Shown: positions 7,723 to 14,452 of the stretch, one piece after another
Layout of the letters: each line of letters begins with the position of its first letter
Numbering within the stretch: position 1 is the stretch's first letter
Origin: Ilyomonas sp965247435
GTDB taxonomy: Bacteria; Bacteroidota; Bacteroidia; Chitinophagales; Chitinophagaceae
Assembly: GCA_965247435.1 (NCBI GenBank)
Contig: OZ252019.1
Span: 1,612,001-1,676,000 of the forward strand
DNA: 64,000 nt
Reading direction: 5' to 3'
Made by a program: the position numbers and the translations under genes
Notes under the pieces: generated by a model
The model's input: only the letters and a program-made list of their open reading frames with translations
What the model was told of the DNA's origin: nothing
Database searches by the model: none

Positions 7723-7885
7723 TCCGCTTGTGCATTGACATAACCAATAATTGCGATGGCTGGAAGGAAAGTAACTGATTGTTGATGGATTAATGCATCT
7801 ATCAATTTCGTACTATTACGTACATTTAGGCGTTAGGCGCAATTTTAATCCCGCACTCAGGCAGCTAACGCAATTTTTAAATCAC

Positions 7886-9328
7886 ATGAAATATAAGATC
7901 AGAACTCACTTCCTTGTTATATCCAGCTTGTTAGCTCTTTCCTTTTTTTTATCATTTACCGGATATGCACAAACTCCTGCTACGCAACAATTCGTTATCA
8001 AAAATGTGAATGTCATTCCAATGACTTCGCCAAATACCGTTTTATACAACGCTACAATAATCATCAGCGGAGATAAGATAGCACCTGTAAACACCACTGT
8101 TTCAAAAGATGCTACCATTATTGATGGCAAAGGAAAATGGCTGATACCGGGGCTTATAGATATGCACGTGCATGTAACCACAGATACTTATTTTGGTATA
8201 AAACTACCAACGCAAGTGCCGGATATTATGTTTAACACGCAGGATATTATGACTCCTTTTATTGCGAATGGCGTTACTACCGTTTTAGACCTCAACGCTA
8301 CTATGGAAACCTTTAGCGAAAAGAAGGAAATAGAAAAAGGAAATGTTATTGGACCACGAATAGCGCTTGCCGCGCTGATTAACGGCGGAGAAGGTTCGGG
8401 AAGAATAGCAAATACCGCTGCCGACGGGCGCCAGACCGTTCGTACTGCAAAAGCCGAAGGCTACGACTTTATAAAGCTTTATTCCAAGTTAAATATAGAA
8501 ACGTACGACGCTATTGTTGATGAGGCTTACATACAGGGGCTAAAAACAGTCGGGCATATTCCGGATGCTTTTCAGGGAAAAATAGAGCAGGCGTTTGTGC
8601 CTCATTTTGGTATGGTAGCGCATGCAGAAGAGTTGGCTAAAAAGTCAGCAGATTTTAGCAGCGGAGATGCACGCCATTTTGCACAACTTGCAAAAGCAAA
8701 CGGAACCTGGCTAACGGCTACCTTAACAGCGATGGAATGGATTGCAAATCAATCCCATTCGCTGGACAGGTTAAAGGCTTCCCCAACACTGCAGTATGTG
8801 CATCCGCTTTTACAAAGCAAATGGTTAACCGCCAACAGCTATAATAAAAATGCAACTCCGGAGCGCGCAGCCTATTTTGACAGTGTGGTACAATTCAATT
8901 TTCTATTAGTGAAGGCTTTTAAAGAAGCCGGTGTACCCATAGTTGCAGGTACAGACGCCGGAGTTTCCGGCGTAGTGGCAGGGTTTGCATTGCACGACGA
9001 ATTAGCGCTATTGGTACAAGCAGGTTTAACACCCGAAGAAGCCTTAAATGCAGCAACGCTGTCAGCTGCCCGATGGCTTGGCATTGACCAACAAATTGGT
9101 ACTGTTGAAACAGGAAAATTTGCAGACCTGGTATTATTGGACGAAAACCCGCTTGCAGATATAAACAACACCCGGAAAATAGCAGGTGTATTTGTAAATG
9201 GTAAGTGGTTAAGCAAGACTACAATAAATACAATGCTTTCCGGCTTGGCCAAGCGTAATACGGCAGACAAAAACAAATTTGATTGGCAAACAATAACCAA
9301 TAAGAAAAAGCTATCAATAAATCGCTAA
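7886..9328 (+). CDS. Secreted amidohydrolase (imidazolonepropionase-like)
   Basis: 480 residues from ATG 7886; the frame is open upstream to 7793, but the signal peptide MKYKIRTHFLVISSLLALSF...GYAQ starts here, with cleavage after GYA. The amidohydrolase metal motifs are present: DMHVHV (HxH), a Lys in DFIKLYSKL, His in TVGHIPD and VAHAEEL, and Asp in AGTDAGVSG, plus the beta-sandwich segments at both ends (WLIPGLID; GKFADLVLLDENPL). Members hydrolyse cyclic amides or peptides such as Xaa-Pro; the substrate here is unknown. Periplasmic or secreted. Confidence 0.88.
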   Translation: MKYKIRTHFLVISSLLALSFFLSFTGYAQTPATQQFVIKNVNVIPMTSPNTVLYNATIIISGDKIAPVNTTVSKDATIIDGKGKWLIPGLIDMHVHVTTDTYFGIKLPTQVPDIMFNTQDIMTPFIANGVTTVLDLNATMETFSEKKEIEKGNVIGPRIALAALINGGEGSGRIANTAADGRQTVRTAKAEGYDFIKLYSKLNIETYDAIVDEAYIQGLKTVGHIPDAFQGKIEQAFVPHFGMVAHAEELAKKSADFSSGDARHFAQLAKANGTWLTATLTAMEWIANQSHSLDRLKASPTLQYVHPLLQSKWLTANSYNKNATPERAAYFDSVVQFNFLLVKAFKEAGVPIVAGTDAGVSGVVAGFALHDELALLVQAGLTPEEALNAATLSAARWLGIDQQIGTVETGKFADLVLLDENPLADINNTRKIAGVFVNGKWLSKTTINTMLSGLAKRNTADKNKFDWQTITNKKKLSINR

Positions 9329-9399
9329 CCTGTTGTATGTTTTTCTTCCCCGCAATTGCTCCATCCATAGCCAACGTGCGTTTGGTATAAAACTTTTCA

Positions 9400-9491
9400 C
9401 CGCCCGCGTTAGTGTCCTCCATTTATGCTGTAACAAGGAGTACCTTCATTTCAAAGCATTGCTGATGCAACGCACCAGCAATGCTTTGAAA
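9400..9491. repeat. Degenerate inverted-repeat element with perfect 16-bp hairpin
   Basis: Starts with ACCGCCCGCGTTAGTG, like the left end of the dispersed inverted-repeat family. It then holds a perfect hairpin: arms 9449-9464 and 9476-9491, identical as reverse complements, with an 11-nt loop. Lying between converging genes, it could end transcription from either side, although it has no long T run. Confidence 0.5.
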
Positions 9492-9509
9492 GAATAATAA
9501 TTCCATCCC

Positions 9510-10178
9510 TTATTGCGGGGTAACTTCTATGCTGGAAGTAAGCGGACCGGTGCCGGCAGCATTATAGCCAATCATGCTTACGCATACCGATTGTTTGCTG
9601 GCAAGGTTGGTAAGCTGCGTAATCCTGCGGCTCGTAGGCTTTACATACATCTTAATACCATTGAGTGTAAGCTCTATCGCATCGCCCACCATGGCTACTG
9701 TTACTTCTTCGGGCGCTGCCACTACAAGATAGCCGCTGATGTCTTTGCTGGAGGTGCACGATACGGCGCATACGCCTTTGCCATCGCCCGGCGCAGCCTT
9801 CAGGTTGCTCATCATCGGCGGCACTGTTTTCTTTTTGCGCTCGCCTTTGGTAGGTACAAAGCCGGCCTTGCGTATCAGCTCCGGGTTGTTGCCGTTTGCT
9901 TTAGAGTTTACGTAAACTGCCGTCTCTTTAAATTTCGCATTCCATTCGGCTTCTACCGCATTGCGGGCGTCTATGGCTATTTTATCGCCGTTGGAGGCAG
10001 CTTTCTCCGCCGTTTGAAACCGGAAGTTAAGCGTTTCGAGGTCGGCCACCGGTATGGGCGGGTTAGATAAAATGGTACTTTCGGCGTGTAAGCCCGTGGT
10101 GATGAGTGTGCCGGCTTTAATTTTAAGCAGCGCATTTTTTCTTAAAAATGCAAAGGAAACATTAATAGGTAATGCCAT
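9510..10178 (-). CDS. Hypothetical protein with C-terminal FnIII-like module
   Basis: 222 residues, no signal peptide, starting MALPINVSFAFLRKNALLK. The middle is Lys-rich (GERKKKTVPP). The last ~75 residues alternate hydrophobic and polar residues and end with MIGYNAAGTGPLTSSIEV, typical of the last strands of a fibronectin type III fold. Function unknown; similar proteins are familiar to me from Bacteroidota but without a described role. The gene points away from the palindrome array at 10337-10553, which lies in its upstream region. Confidence 0.65.
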   Translation of the reverse strand: MALPINVSFAFLRKNALLKIKAGTLITTGLHAESTILSNPPIPVADLETLNFRFQTAEKAASNGDKIAIDARNAVEAEWNAKFKETAVYVNSKANGNNPELIRKAGFVPTKGERKKKTVPPMMSNLKAAPGDGKGVCAVSCTSSKDISGYLVVAAPEEVTVAMVGDAIELTLNGIKMYVKPTSRRITQLTNLASKQSVCVSMIGYNAAGTGPLTSSIEVTPQ

Positions 10179-10336
10179 GATACTGGTTGTTTTTGTTTGT
10201 TTAAAAAGTTATTTACGGGCACAATATTATTATGCATTTTGCAATGGCGCAAGGGGCAAAAGCAATCTTAATCGCTTTTTATATTTTTTATCTTTTTTTA
10301 AAAAGCGCCGCTGTGGTTTGCGCTTTTATATCACCA

Positions 10337-10553
10337 ACAAGCTTGTTTATGGGAAGAACAAGCTTGTAAAAGTAAAAAACAAGCTTGCAGAATTTTAAAC
10401 AAGCTTGTAAAAGTAAAAAACAAGCTTGTTGACGTGAAGAACAAGCTTGTAAAAGTAAAAAACAAGCTTGTAGAATTTTAAACAAGCTTGTAAAAGTAAA
10501 AAACAACCTTGTTGGCGCGGGAACAAGCTTGTAAAAGTAAAAAACAAGCTTGT
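10337..10553. repeat. Array of 11 phased ACAAGCTTGT palindromes
   Basis: Eleven copies of the 10-bp palindrome ACAAGCTTGT begin at 10337, 10358, 10379, 10399, 10420, 10441, 10462, 10482, 10503, 10523 and 10544. Spacing is 20 or 21 bp throughout. Copies 3 (last base) and 9 (one internal base) are imperfect. Spacers are mostly AAAAGTAAAAA or GAATTTTAA-like. A spacing of two helical turns puts every palindrome on the same DNA face, suited to cooperative protein binding. It lies 160 bp upstream of the - strand gene at 9510-10178. Confidence 0.9.
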
Positions 10554-10682
10554 TGGTAAAAATAGCAGCGTAAAAAGATGGAAGCGCAGTTGTACTTATA
10601 CCCGCAATTACTATTTTGTGCAGGGAACGCTGCAACCTACTGAAATGAATAAAATGTACAAAATTCTTTTGTGCATTGGCGA

Positions 10683-10781
10683 CACTAACAATTGCAATAG
10701 GCAGAAGAATGATCAGTGATTGGTAATAGATTGATGAAAACGGCAATTTTGTACTATTGCATATATTTATGCGTTGACTGC
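10683..10781 (+). other. attC-like recombination site, second block
   Basis: R''-like CACTAAC (10683-10689), short left arm ATTGCAATAG (10691-10700) pairing with CTATTGCAT (10754-10762), R' box GTTGACTGC (10773-10781). The R' box pairs 8/9 with the R'' box GCAGCCAAC at 11331-11339, at the end of the following gene. Shorter and weaker in its arms than sites 1-5. Confidence 0.5.
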
Positions 10782-10820
10782 TATGCGACGTGCAATCTTA
10801 CTTTACTTAATAATAATTTT

Positions 10821-11324
10821 ATGACTGTTGATTTTAAAAATTTGATAACACTTATTTCCGTTGCAACAGCATTAGTTGGTGTTTTTTACAGCATCTATAA
10901 TTCAAGAAAAACAATTTACATTAATTCAGTCACTACTTCGAGGTTAAAATATATGGACAATTTGCGACAATACATTGCTGAATTTTGCGGTTTAAGTTTA
11001 CATGTTGTTTTGACAAAATTAGACGAAAAAGAAAAAAATGAATTAATTCAAAAGATTGACAAATTTCGTTTCCTTATTAAGCTACATCTCAATAGAAAAA
11101 ATGCTTTTGATAAACGAATAATTGAAAAAATAAATTCAATTCCAAATTTAACCGACCCTCATAAAATTGATAAATTGGAAGAAGAGTTGAATCAACTGGT
11201 AAATTTGACGCAAGATATTTTAGATTTAGAGTGGAATGGAATCAAAAATGAAGCTAAAAGTGGACCAAATAAAAAGCAAACGATTAAATTAATTAATGAA
11301 CGGCTCGTTGACTATGGAAAATAA
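10821..11324 (+). CDS. Membrane-anchored helical protein, cassette gene
   Basis: 167 residues from ATG 10821; the frame is open to 10716, but the upstream part overlaps the attC-like site and reads poorly. One N-terminal membrane helix (about residues 7-24), then a long, charged, largely helical cytosolic region with a YMDNLRQYIAEFCG segment of a type often seen in uncharacterised single-span proteins of accessory regions. The C-terminal part is Lys-rich. Bounded by R' at 10773 and R'' at 11331, so it occupies a complete cassette. Function unknown. Confidence 0.7.
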   Translation: MTVDFKNLITLISVATALVGVFYSIYNSRKTIYINSVTTSRLKYMDNLRQYIAEFCGLSLHVVLTKLDEKEKNELIQKIDKFRFLIKLHLNRKNAFDKRIIEKINSIPNLTDPHKIDKLEEELNQLVNLTQDILDLEWNGIKNEAKSGPNKKQTIKLINERLVDYGK

Positions 11325-11330
11325 AGCACA

Positions 11331-11645
11331 GCAGCCAACAAAAATATTGCTGCAAGCGGAGCTGACACAGTGCACCATTGGCAGCAGTAGTAAACATCAA
11401 CAATCAATCATTAATTTAGCTTCGGTTATCGGCTGGCACGGCGCTATTATCCCAGCCTGCAAGCAATAAGTCTATCCGCCCCGGCACGTGTACGCACGTA
11501 CCGGAATCATTAAATGAAATGGGTGTTGCGTGAAGACACGCACCAAGGCGTAGAATTTTTAATATTTGAAAAATAATGAACTTTGGTTGATAGGCTGATG
11601 ATTTTCAACTTCCGCACCATCGGCAATACTTTTTCGTTGGTGGCA
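11331..11645 (+). other. attC-like site carrying an inserted 75-bp repeat
   Basis: R'' box GCAGCCAAC (11331-11339), left arm about 11342-11360 pairing with right arm 11611-11634 (shared AAAA-TATTGC and GCGGA blocks), R' box GTTGGTGGCA (11636-11645). The R' box pairs 8/10 with the R''-like TGCTACCAGC at 12353-12362. The loop is unusually long because it contains the 75-bp repeat at 11475-11549. No gene lies in this gap. Confidence 0.55.
11475..11549. repeat. 75-bp double-hairpin repeat, copy 1
   Basis: Matches 13556-13630 at 73 of 75 positions. It contains two imperfect palindromes: CCGGCACGTG pairing with CACGTACCGG, and GGTGTTGCGTG pairing with CACGCACC. Such paired hairpins resemble REP/BIME units. 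This copy lies in the loop of an attC-like site. Confidence 0.75.
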
Positions 11646-11668
11646 ATAACCCATAAACGGTAAAAATT

Positions 11669-11833
11669 ATGAAAGCAGTTAAAAAATTTACGACGTTTGA
11701 AGATTTAAAATCTTATGAAAGCAAAACAGTAGATTATGCAGTGAGTTTGAAGAAGCATAACGAATTTGAAAAAGTTATTAAGGACATCAAGTCTAATAAA
11801 GTACTCAAAGGCAACAACAGCAAGTCCAAATAA
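11669..11833 (+). CDS. Small basic protein upstream of a nucleotidyltransferase
   Basis: 54 residues, MKAVKKFTTFEDLKSYESKT..., charged and helical, ending GNNSKSK. It starts 24 bp after the R' box and ends 6 bp before the nucleotidyltransferase gene, so the two form a two-gene unit within one cassette. Size, charge and position fit the partner (antitoxin-like) of a nucleotidyltransferase toxin system, but I recognise no family; this is inference from context. Confidence 0.6.
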   Translation: MKAVKKFTTFEDLKSYESKTVDYAVSLKKHNEFEKVIKDIKSNKVLKGNNSKSK

Positions 11834-11839
11834 TGGGAA

Positions 11840-12340
11840 ATGGAAGATAATCTCAAATTTACTTTATTAACTGTATGCAAACTGCTTGAAAAATACAATG
11901 TAAAATACATTGTTGTTGGAGGAGTTGCTGTAGCATTGAATGGTTTTTAAAGACATTCTATAAACGCTTCAGGCGAGTTAACCGACAAACCAGATTTAGA
12001 TATTTGGTACAATCCTACTTATGAAAATTACTTCAACATTTTGAAAGTTATGGAAGAGTTGGGGCAAGACATTTCAGAATTCAAAAATGAACAAAGCCCA
12101 AATCCAGGAAAATCATTTTTTAAATTAGATTTTGATGACTTCACTTTTGATGTTTTACCTGCAATTAAAGCTGATATTAAGTTTTTTGATGCAAATCAAA
12201 GGAAAGAGACAATTAATGTAGATGAAACTCAAATTCATTTTTTAAGTTACTTAGATTTAATAGAAGATAAGAAAGCGACCGGAAGAGGGAAAGATTTAGA
12301 AGACATTGAACAATTAAAAAAAATTAAAGACAACAAATAG
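11840..12340 (+). pseudogene. MNT-type nucleotidyltransferase with in-frame stop
   Basis: The frame runs 166 codons from ATG 11840, broken only by TAA at 11948-11950 (codon 37). Before it is KYIVVGGVAVALNGF, the GG-containing nucleotide-binding motif. After it come RHSINASGELTDKPDLDIWYNP with the DxD metal motif, and FDVLPAI. A single substitution from a Tyr codon would create the stop. Downstream starts such as ATG 12041 lack the catalytic part. The family resembles AbiEii/DUF6036-type transferases of toxin-antitoxin or abortive-infection systems. A sequencing error is possible. Confidence 0.72.
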
Positions 12341-12352
12341 AAGTAAAGCTAC

Positions 12353-12646
12353 TGCTACCAGCAAATGTATTGCTAACAGGCTGGCTTGACGTAGTAATAA
12401 TCGGCTGCTGTACTACTATCAGCTAATACCGGGCTTGGCCGAATTTAATTTGGCTTTTTCCCGCCCGTGTTGGTGTTCTTCACCAACACGCTTTATTTGT
12501 TTTTCATAACTTATAATATAGTTGTTGCTTTACCTAATTCTATGTTCTTTGCCGGTGAAGAACACCGGCAAAGGCGGAAATCAGCTTCGGTATCGGCTGA
12601 CGGAACTCCGAAGCCCTGCCATCGCCAATACTTGTTCGTTCACAAT
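12353..12646 (+). other. attC-like site interrupted by an inverted-repeat element
   Basis: Degenerate R'' TGCTACCAGC (12353-12362) and left arm ATGTATTGCTAAC, right arm about 12613-12632 (CCCTGCCATCGCCAATACTT), R'-like GTTCACAAT (12638-12646). GGCTTGACG (near 12381) and GGCTGACGGAA (near 12595) are the two inner motifs. The ~117-bp inverted-repeat element (12461-12577) sits between them, so it probably inserted into an existing site. No gene lies between 12341 and 12688. Confidence 0.5.
12461..12577. repeat. Inverted-repeat element, copy 2 (best preserved)
   Basis: Left end CCGCCCGTGTTGGTGTTC then TTCACCAACA; right end GCCGGTGAAGAACACC then GGCAAAGGCGG. The ends are imperfect reverse complements (both read CCGCC...GGTGTTCTTCACC inward). 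The centre is AT-rich with the conserved block GTTGTTGCTTTACCTA. No coding capacity; looks like a MITE or REP-type unit mobilised in trans. Confidence 0.75.
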
Positions 12647-12688
12647 TTTACTTTACATTTCTTATCTTACAGCTTAAATGTAACAATT

Positions 12689-12859
12689 ATGAAAACTGCA
12701 AATATGGTCAAGTACATTTCCATTTTAGGTTTTATTCTTATCTTATTTTGCGCTTTACTTCAAACAGGTGGAAATGGAACATCCATAACCGTTGTTTTGA
12801 TTACTTCGTTTATTTTTATAGCTGCATCAATAAAAAGTAAAAACTTCCAAAAGAAATAA
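12689..12859 (+). CDS. Small two-helix membrane protein
   Basis: 56 residues from ATG 12689; the frame is open to 12467, but that part lies in a repeat and an attC-like site. Two hydrophobic segments (about 8-25 and 31-46) and a basic tail SKNFQKK. It starts ~45 bp after an R'-like box, as cassette genes here do. No recognised family or function. Confidence 0.55.
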   Translation: MKTANMVKYISILGFILILFCALLQTGGNGTSITVVLITSFIFIAASIKSKNFQKK

Positions 12860-12906
12860 TAATCCTTAACTCACCGGACAATTATTAAAACTTAAGAGTG
12901 AATTTA

Positions 12907-13024
12907 CCGCCCGTGTTAATGTTCTTCACCAACATGTTTTATTTAGTTGTTTATAATTTAAACTATGGTTGTTGCTTTACCTATTTCAAAGTTCTTTGCC
13001 AATGCTGCACACCGGCAAAGGCGG
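12907..13024. repeat. Inverted-repeat element, copy 3
   Basis: Left end CCGCCCGTGTTAATGTTC then TTCACCAACA; centre with GGTTGTTGCTTTACCTA; right end CACACCGGCAAAGGCGG. Closely related to copy 2, differing mainly in the right arm (GCTGCAC in place of GAAGAAC). It fills most of the gap between two small membrane-protein genes. Confidence 0.72.
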
Positions 13025-13119
13025 AAAAAACAATTGTTTCAAAATCTGTTTACAGACTTTGCGTTTTAGTCGACTAATGCTTTGCCTTGTTTTTTACATT
13101 AACCCATAACACATTTTTT

Positions 13120-13509
13120 ATGACCAAAGAAAAATTGACCAATGATATTTTGGCAACTATTGCAGAGAGAAAAAAGTTTGCAAAAAGAGATTTTAAGACA
13201 TCTGAAATATTACTTACAATATCCATCGTGGGCTGTTTTATAACGGCGACACTTGCTACATTGGCTGGAAACCATAATATAGATAACAATGTAATTGCAA
13301 TACTTGGCGGGTTATCTGGAATAGTTATAGCATATTACCAAAGATTTTCATTTACCAAAAGGTTAATCTGGAATGAACTTTACTGCAGCGATTTACAAAG
13401 GTTACTCAATGAACTTGAGGTTGCTGAACCCTTAATTGTAGCCGAAAAATATACAGCACTTCAAGAAAAAAAGGAGAGCGCGTGGGCAACAAAAAAATTT
13501 GAATTCTAA
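13120..13509 (+). CDS. Two-helix membrane protein, SLATT/DUF4231-like layout
   Basis: 129 residues from ATG 13120. Layout: charged N-terminal helix (1-27), two membrane helices (about 28-47 and 54-70) joined by a short loop GNHNIDNN, then a cytosolic helix rich in Tyr, Leu and Glu (FTKRLIWNELYCSDLQRLLNELE). This is the topology of SLATT or DUF4231 proteins, which are thought to be membrane effectors of nucleotide-signal defence systems. The match is by topology only. It lies between two repeat elements in the accessory region. Confidence 0.65.
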   Translation: MTKEKLTNDILATIAERKKFAKRDFKTSEILLTISIVGCFITATLATLAGNHNIDNNVIAILGGLSGIVIAYYQRFSFTKRLIWNELYCSDLQRLLNELEVAEPLIVAEKYTALQEKKESAWATKKFEF

Positions 13510-13555
13510 ACCGCTGGTAAAAGTACTGCCACTAACATTGCCGCCTCTTAATTTC

Positions 13556-13630
13556 TCCGCCCCGGCAGGTGTACGCACGTACCGGAATCATTAAATGAAA
13601 TTGGTGTTGCGTGAAGACACGCACCAAGGC
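13556..13630. repeat. 75-bp double-hairpin repeat, copy 2
   Basis: Differs from the copy at 11475-11549 at only two positions. It directly follows an R''-like box TGCCACTAAC (13526-13535), so this copy too lies beside or within an attC-like half site, although no right half was found before the next gene at 13735. Confidence 0.75.
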
Positions 13631-13734
13631 TGGAAAAGGTCACGAAAAATAGTAGCATTAAATTGCACAATAAGTGATTCCATAATGTATTCTTTTATAC
13701 AAACATTTTTATTTTGTATGCTAAAAATTATATC

Positions 13735-14289
13735 ATGAAAAAGATTTTGCTGCCCGCAATAGTAGTTGTAGTATGGTTAATTGCATTAAAGCCTGCTGAA
13801 ACTAAAGCCCAGTCGTTTACTATAAATGATGTAAAAACACAAATGGTAAAAGACTGGAAAAGAGCAAAGACCTATACCATTGATTACTTAAACGCCATGC
13901 CTGCGGATAAATACTCCTTTAAAGCGGTTGACAGCATACGCAGCTTTGCACAACAAATGCTGCACCTTGCCTCTGGCAATTTATTCCTTATGTCTGCAGC
14001 AAGCGACCAGCCCGCGCCTTCTTTTTTTAAGATGGACCTTGAACACAGCTCCGGCGCAGGAGCTAAAGACTCCGTGATGTATTATGTAACCTCCAGCTAC
14101 GATTATTGCATCAATGCTGTAAAATCAGCAGATGTGGCAAAATGGGGAGAAACAATACAATCAATGAATAACGAAACACGGTACGCATTAATGACGAAAG
14201 CCTTTGAGCACCAGACGCATCACCGCGGACAAACGACCATTTATATACGCCTGCTGGGAATAAAGCCACCGCCGGAACGTTTGTTTTAA
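13735..14289 (+). CDS. Secreted DinB-family protein
   Basis: 184 residues from ATG 13735, with a signal peptide ending KAQS after a hydrophobic VVVVWLIAL core. The mature part is a four-helix DinB/YfiT-like bundle: the first His in QQMLHLASGN and the C-terminal HQTHHRGQ supply the typical three-His metal site. Family members are putative metal-dependent thiol transferases or hydrolases of unknown substrate. The length is normal. The frame is open seven codons upstream, but the signal peptide fixes the start. Confidence 0.85.
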   Translation: MKKILLPAIVVVVWLIALKPAETKAQSFTINDVKTQMVKDWKRAKTYTIDYLNAMPADKYSFKAVDSIRSFAQQMLHLASGNLFLMSAASDQPAPSFFKMDLEHSSGAGAKDSVMYYVTSSYDYCINAVKSADVAKWGETIQSMNNETRYALMTKAFEHQTHHRGQTTIYIRLLGIKPPPERLF

Positions 14290-14302
14290 TAATTTAATCT
14301 CT

Positions 14303-14419
14303 CGTCCTCGTTCGTGTTCTTTCACCAACATGTTTTGTTTATTTCTTATAATGTGTACTATTGTTGTTGCTTTACTTAACGCAACGGCTTTTGCCGGTGC
14401 AGCATACCGGCAAAGGCGG
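14303..14419. repeat. Inverted-repeat element, copy 4
   Basis: Left end degraded (CTCGTTCGTGTTCTTTCACC), centre with TTGTTGTTGCTTTACTTA, right end GCCGGTGCAGCATACC then GGCAAAGGCGG. Same family as the copies at 12461 and 12907. It separates the DinB and propeller genes. Confidence 0.68.
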
Positions 14420-14452
14420 AATACTTGCCCGATAGCAGAAGATCAATAAAAA

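Larger units (their letters stand above)
7464..7840 (+). other. Possible composite attC-like site interrupted by repeats
   Basis: ACCGCTAAC at 7464-7472 resembles an R'' box. GTTAGGCGC at 7832-7840 resembles an R' box, and the ~35 bp before it resemble the right half of the attC-like site at 10683-10781 (shared GTACTATT and TTTA-GCGTT). Between them sit a G/C-rich repeat (7573-7610) and a copy of the ~117-bp inverted-repeat element (7612-7722). Arm pairing is weak, so this is only suggestive. No gene is present between 7439 and 7885. Confidence 0.3.

Noticed and set aside
10337..10553. Possible CRISPR array
   Set aside because: Repeats are 10-bp palindromes, the spacers are ~11 bp and mostly alike, and no cas gene is near.
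10288..10746. - strand open frame of 152 codons with a repeating QACFLLL-like peptide
   Set aside because: It is a by-product of the 21-bp (7-codon) palindrome repeat, which keeps frames open; no conserved protein features.
12467..12688. N-terminal extension of the small membrane protein at 12689
   Set aside because: This part lies inside the inverted-repeat element and the right half of an attC-like site.
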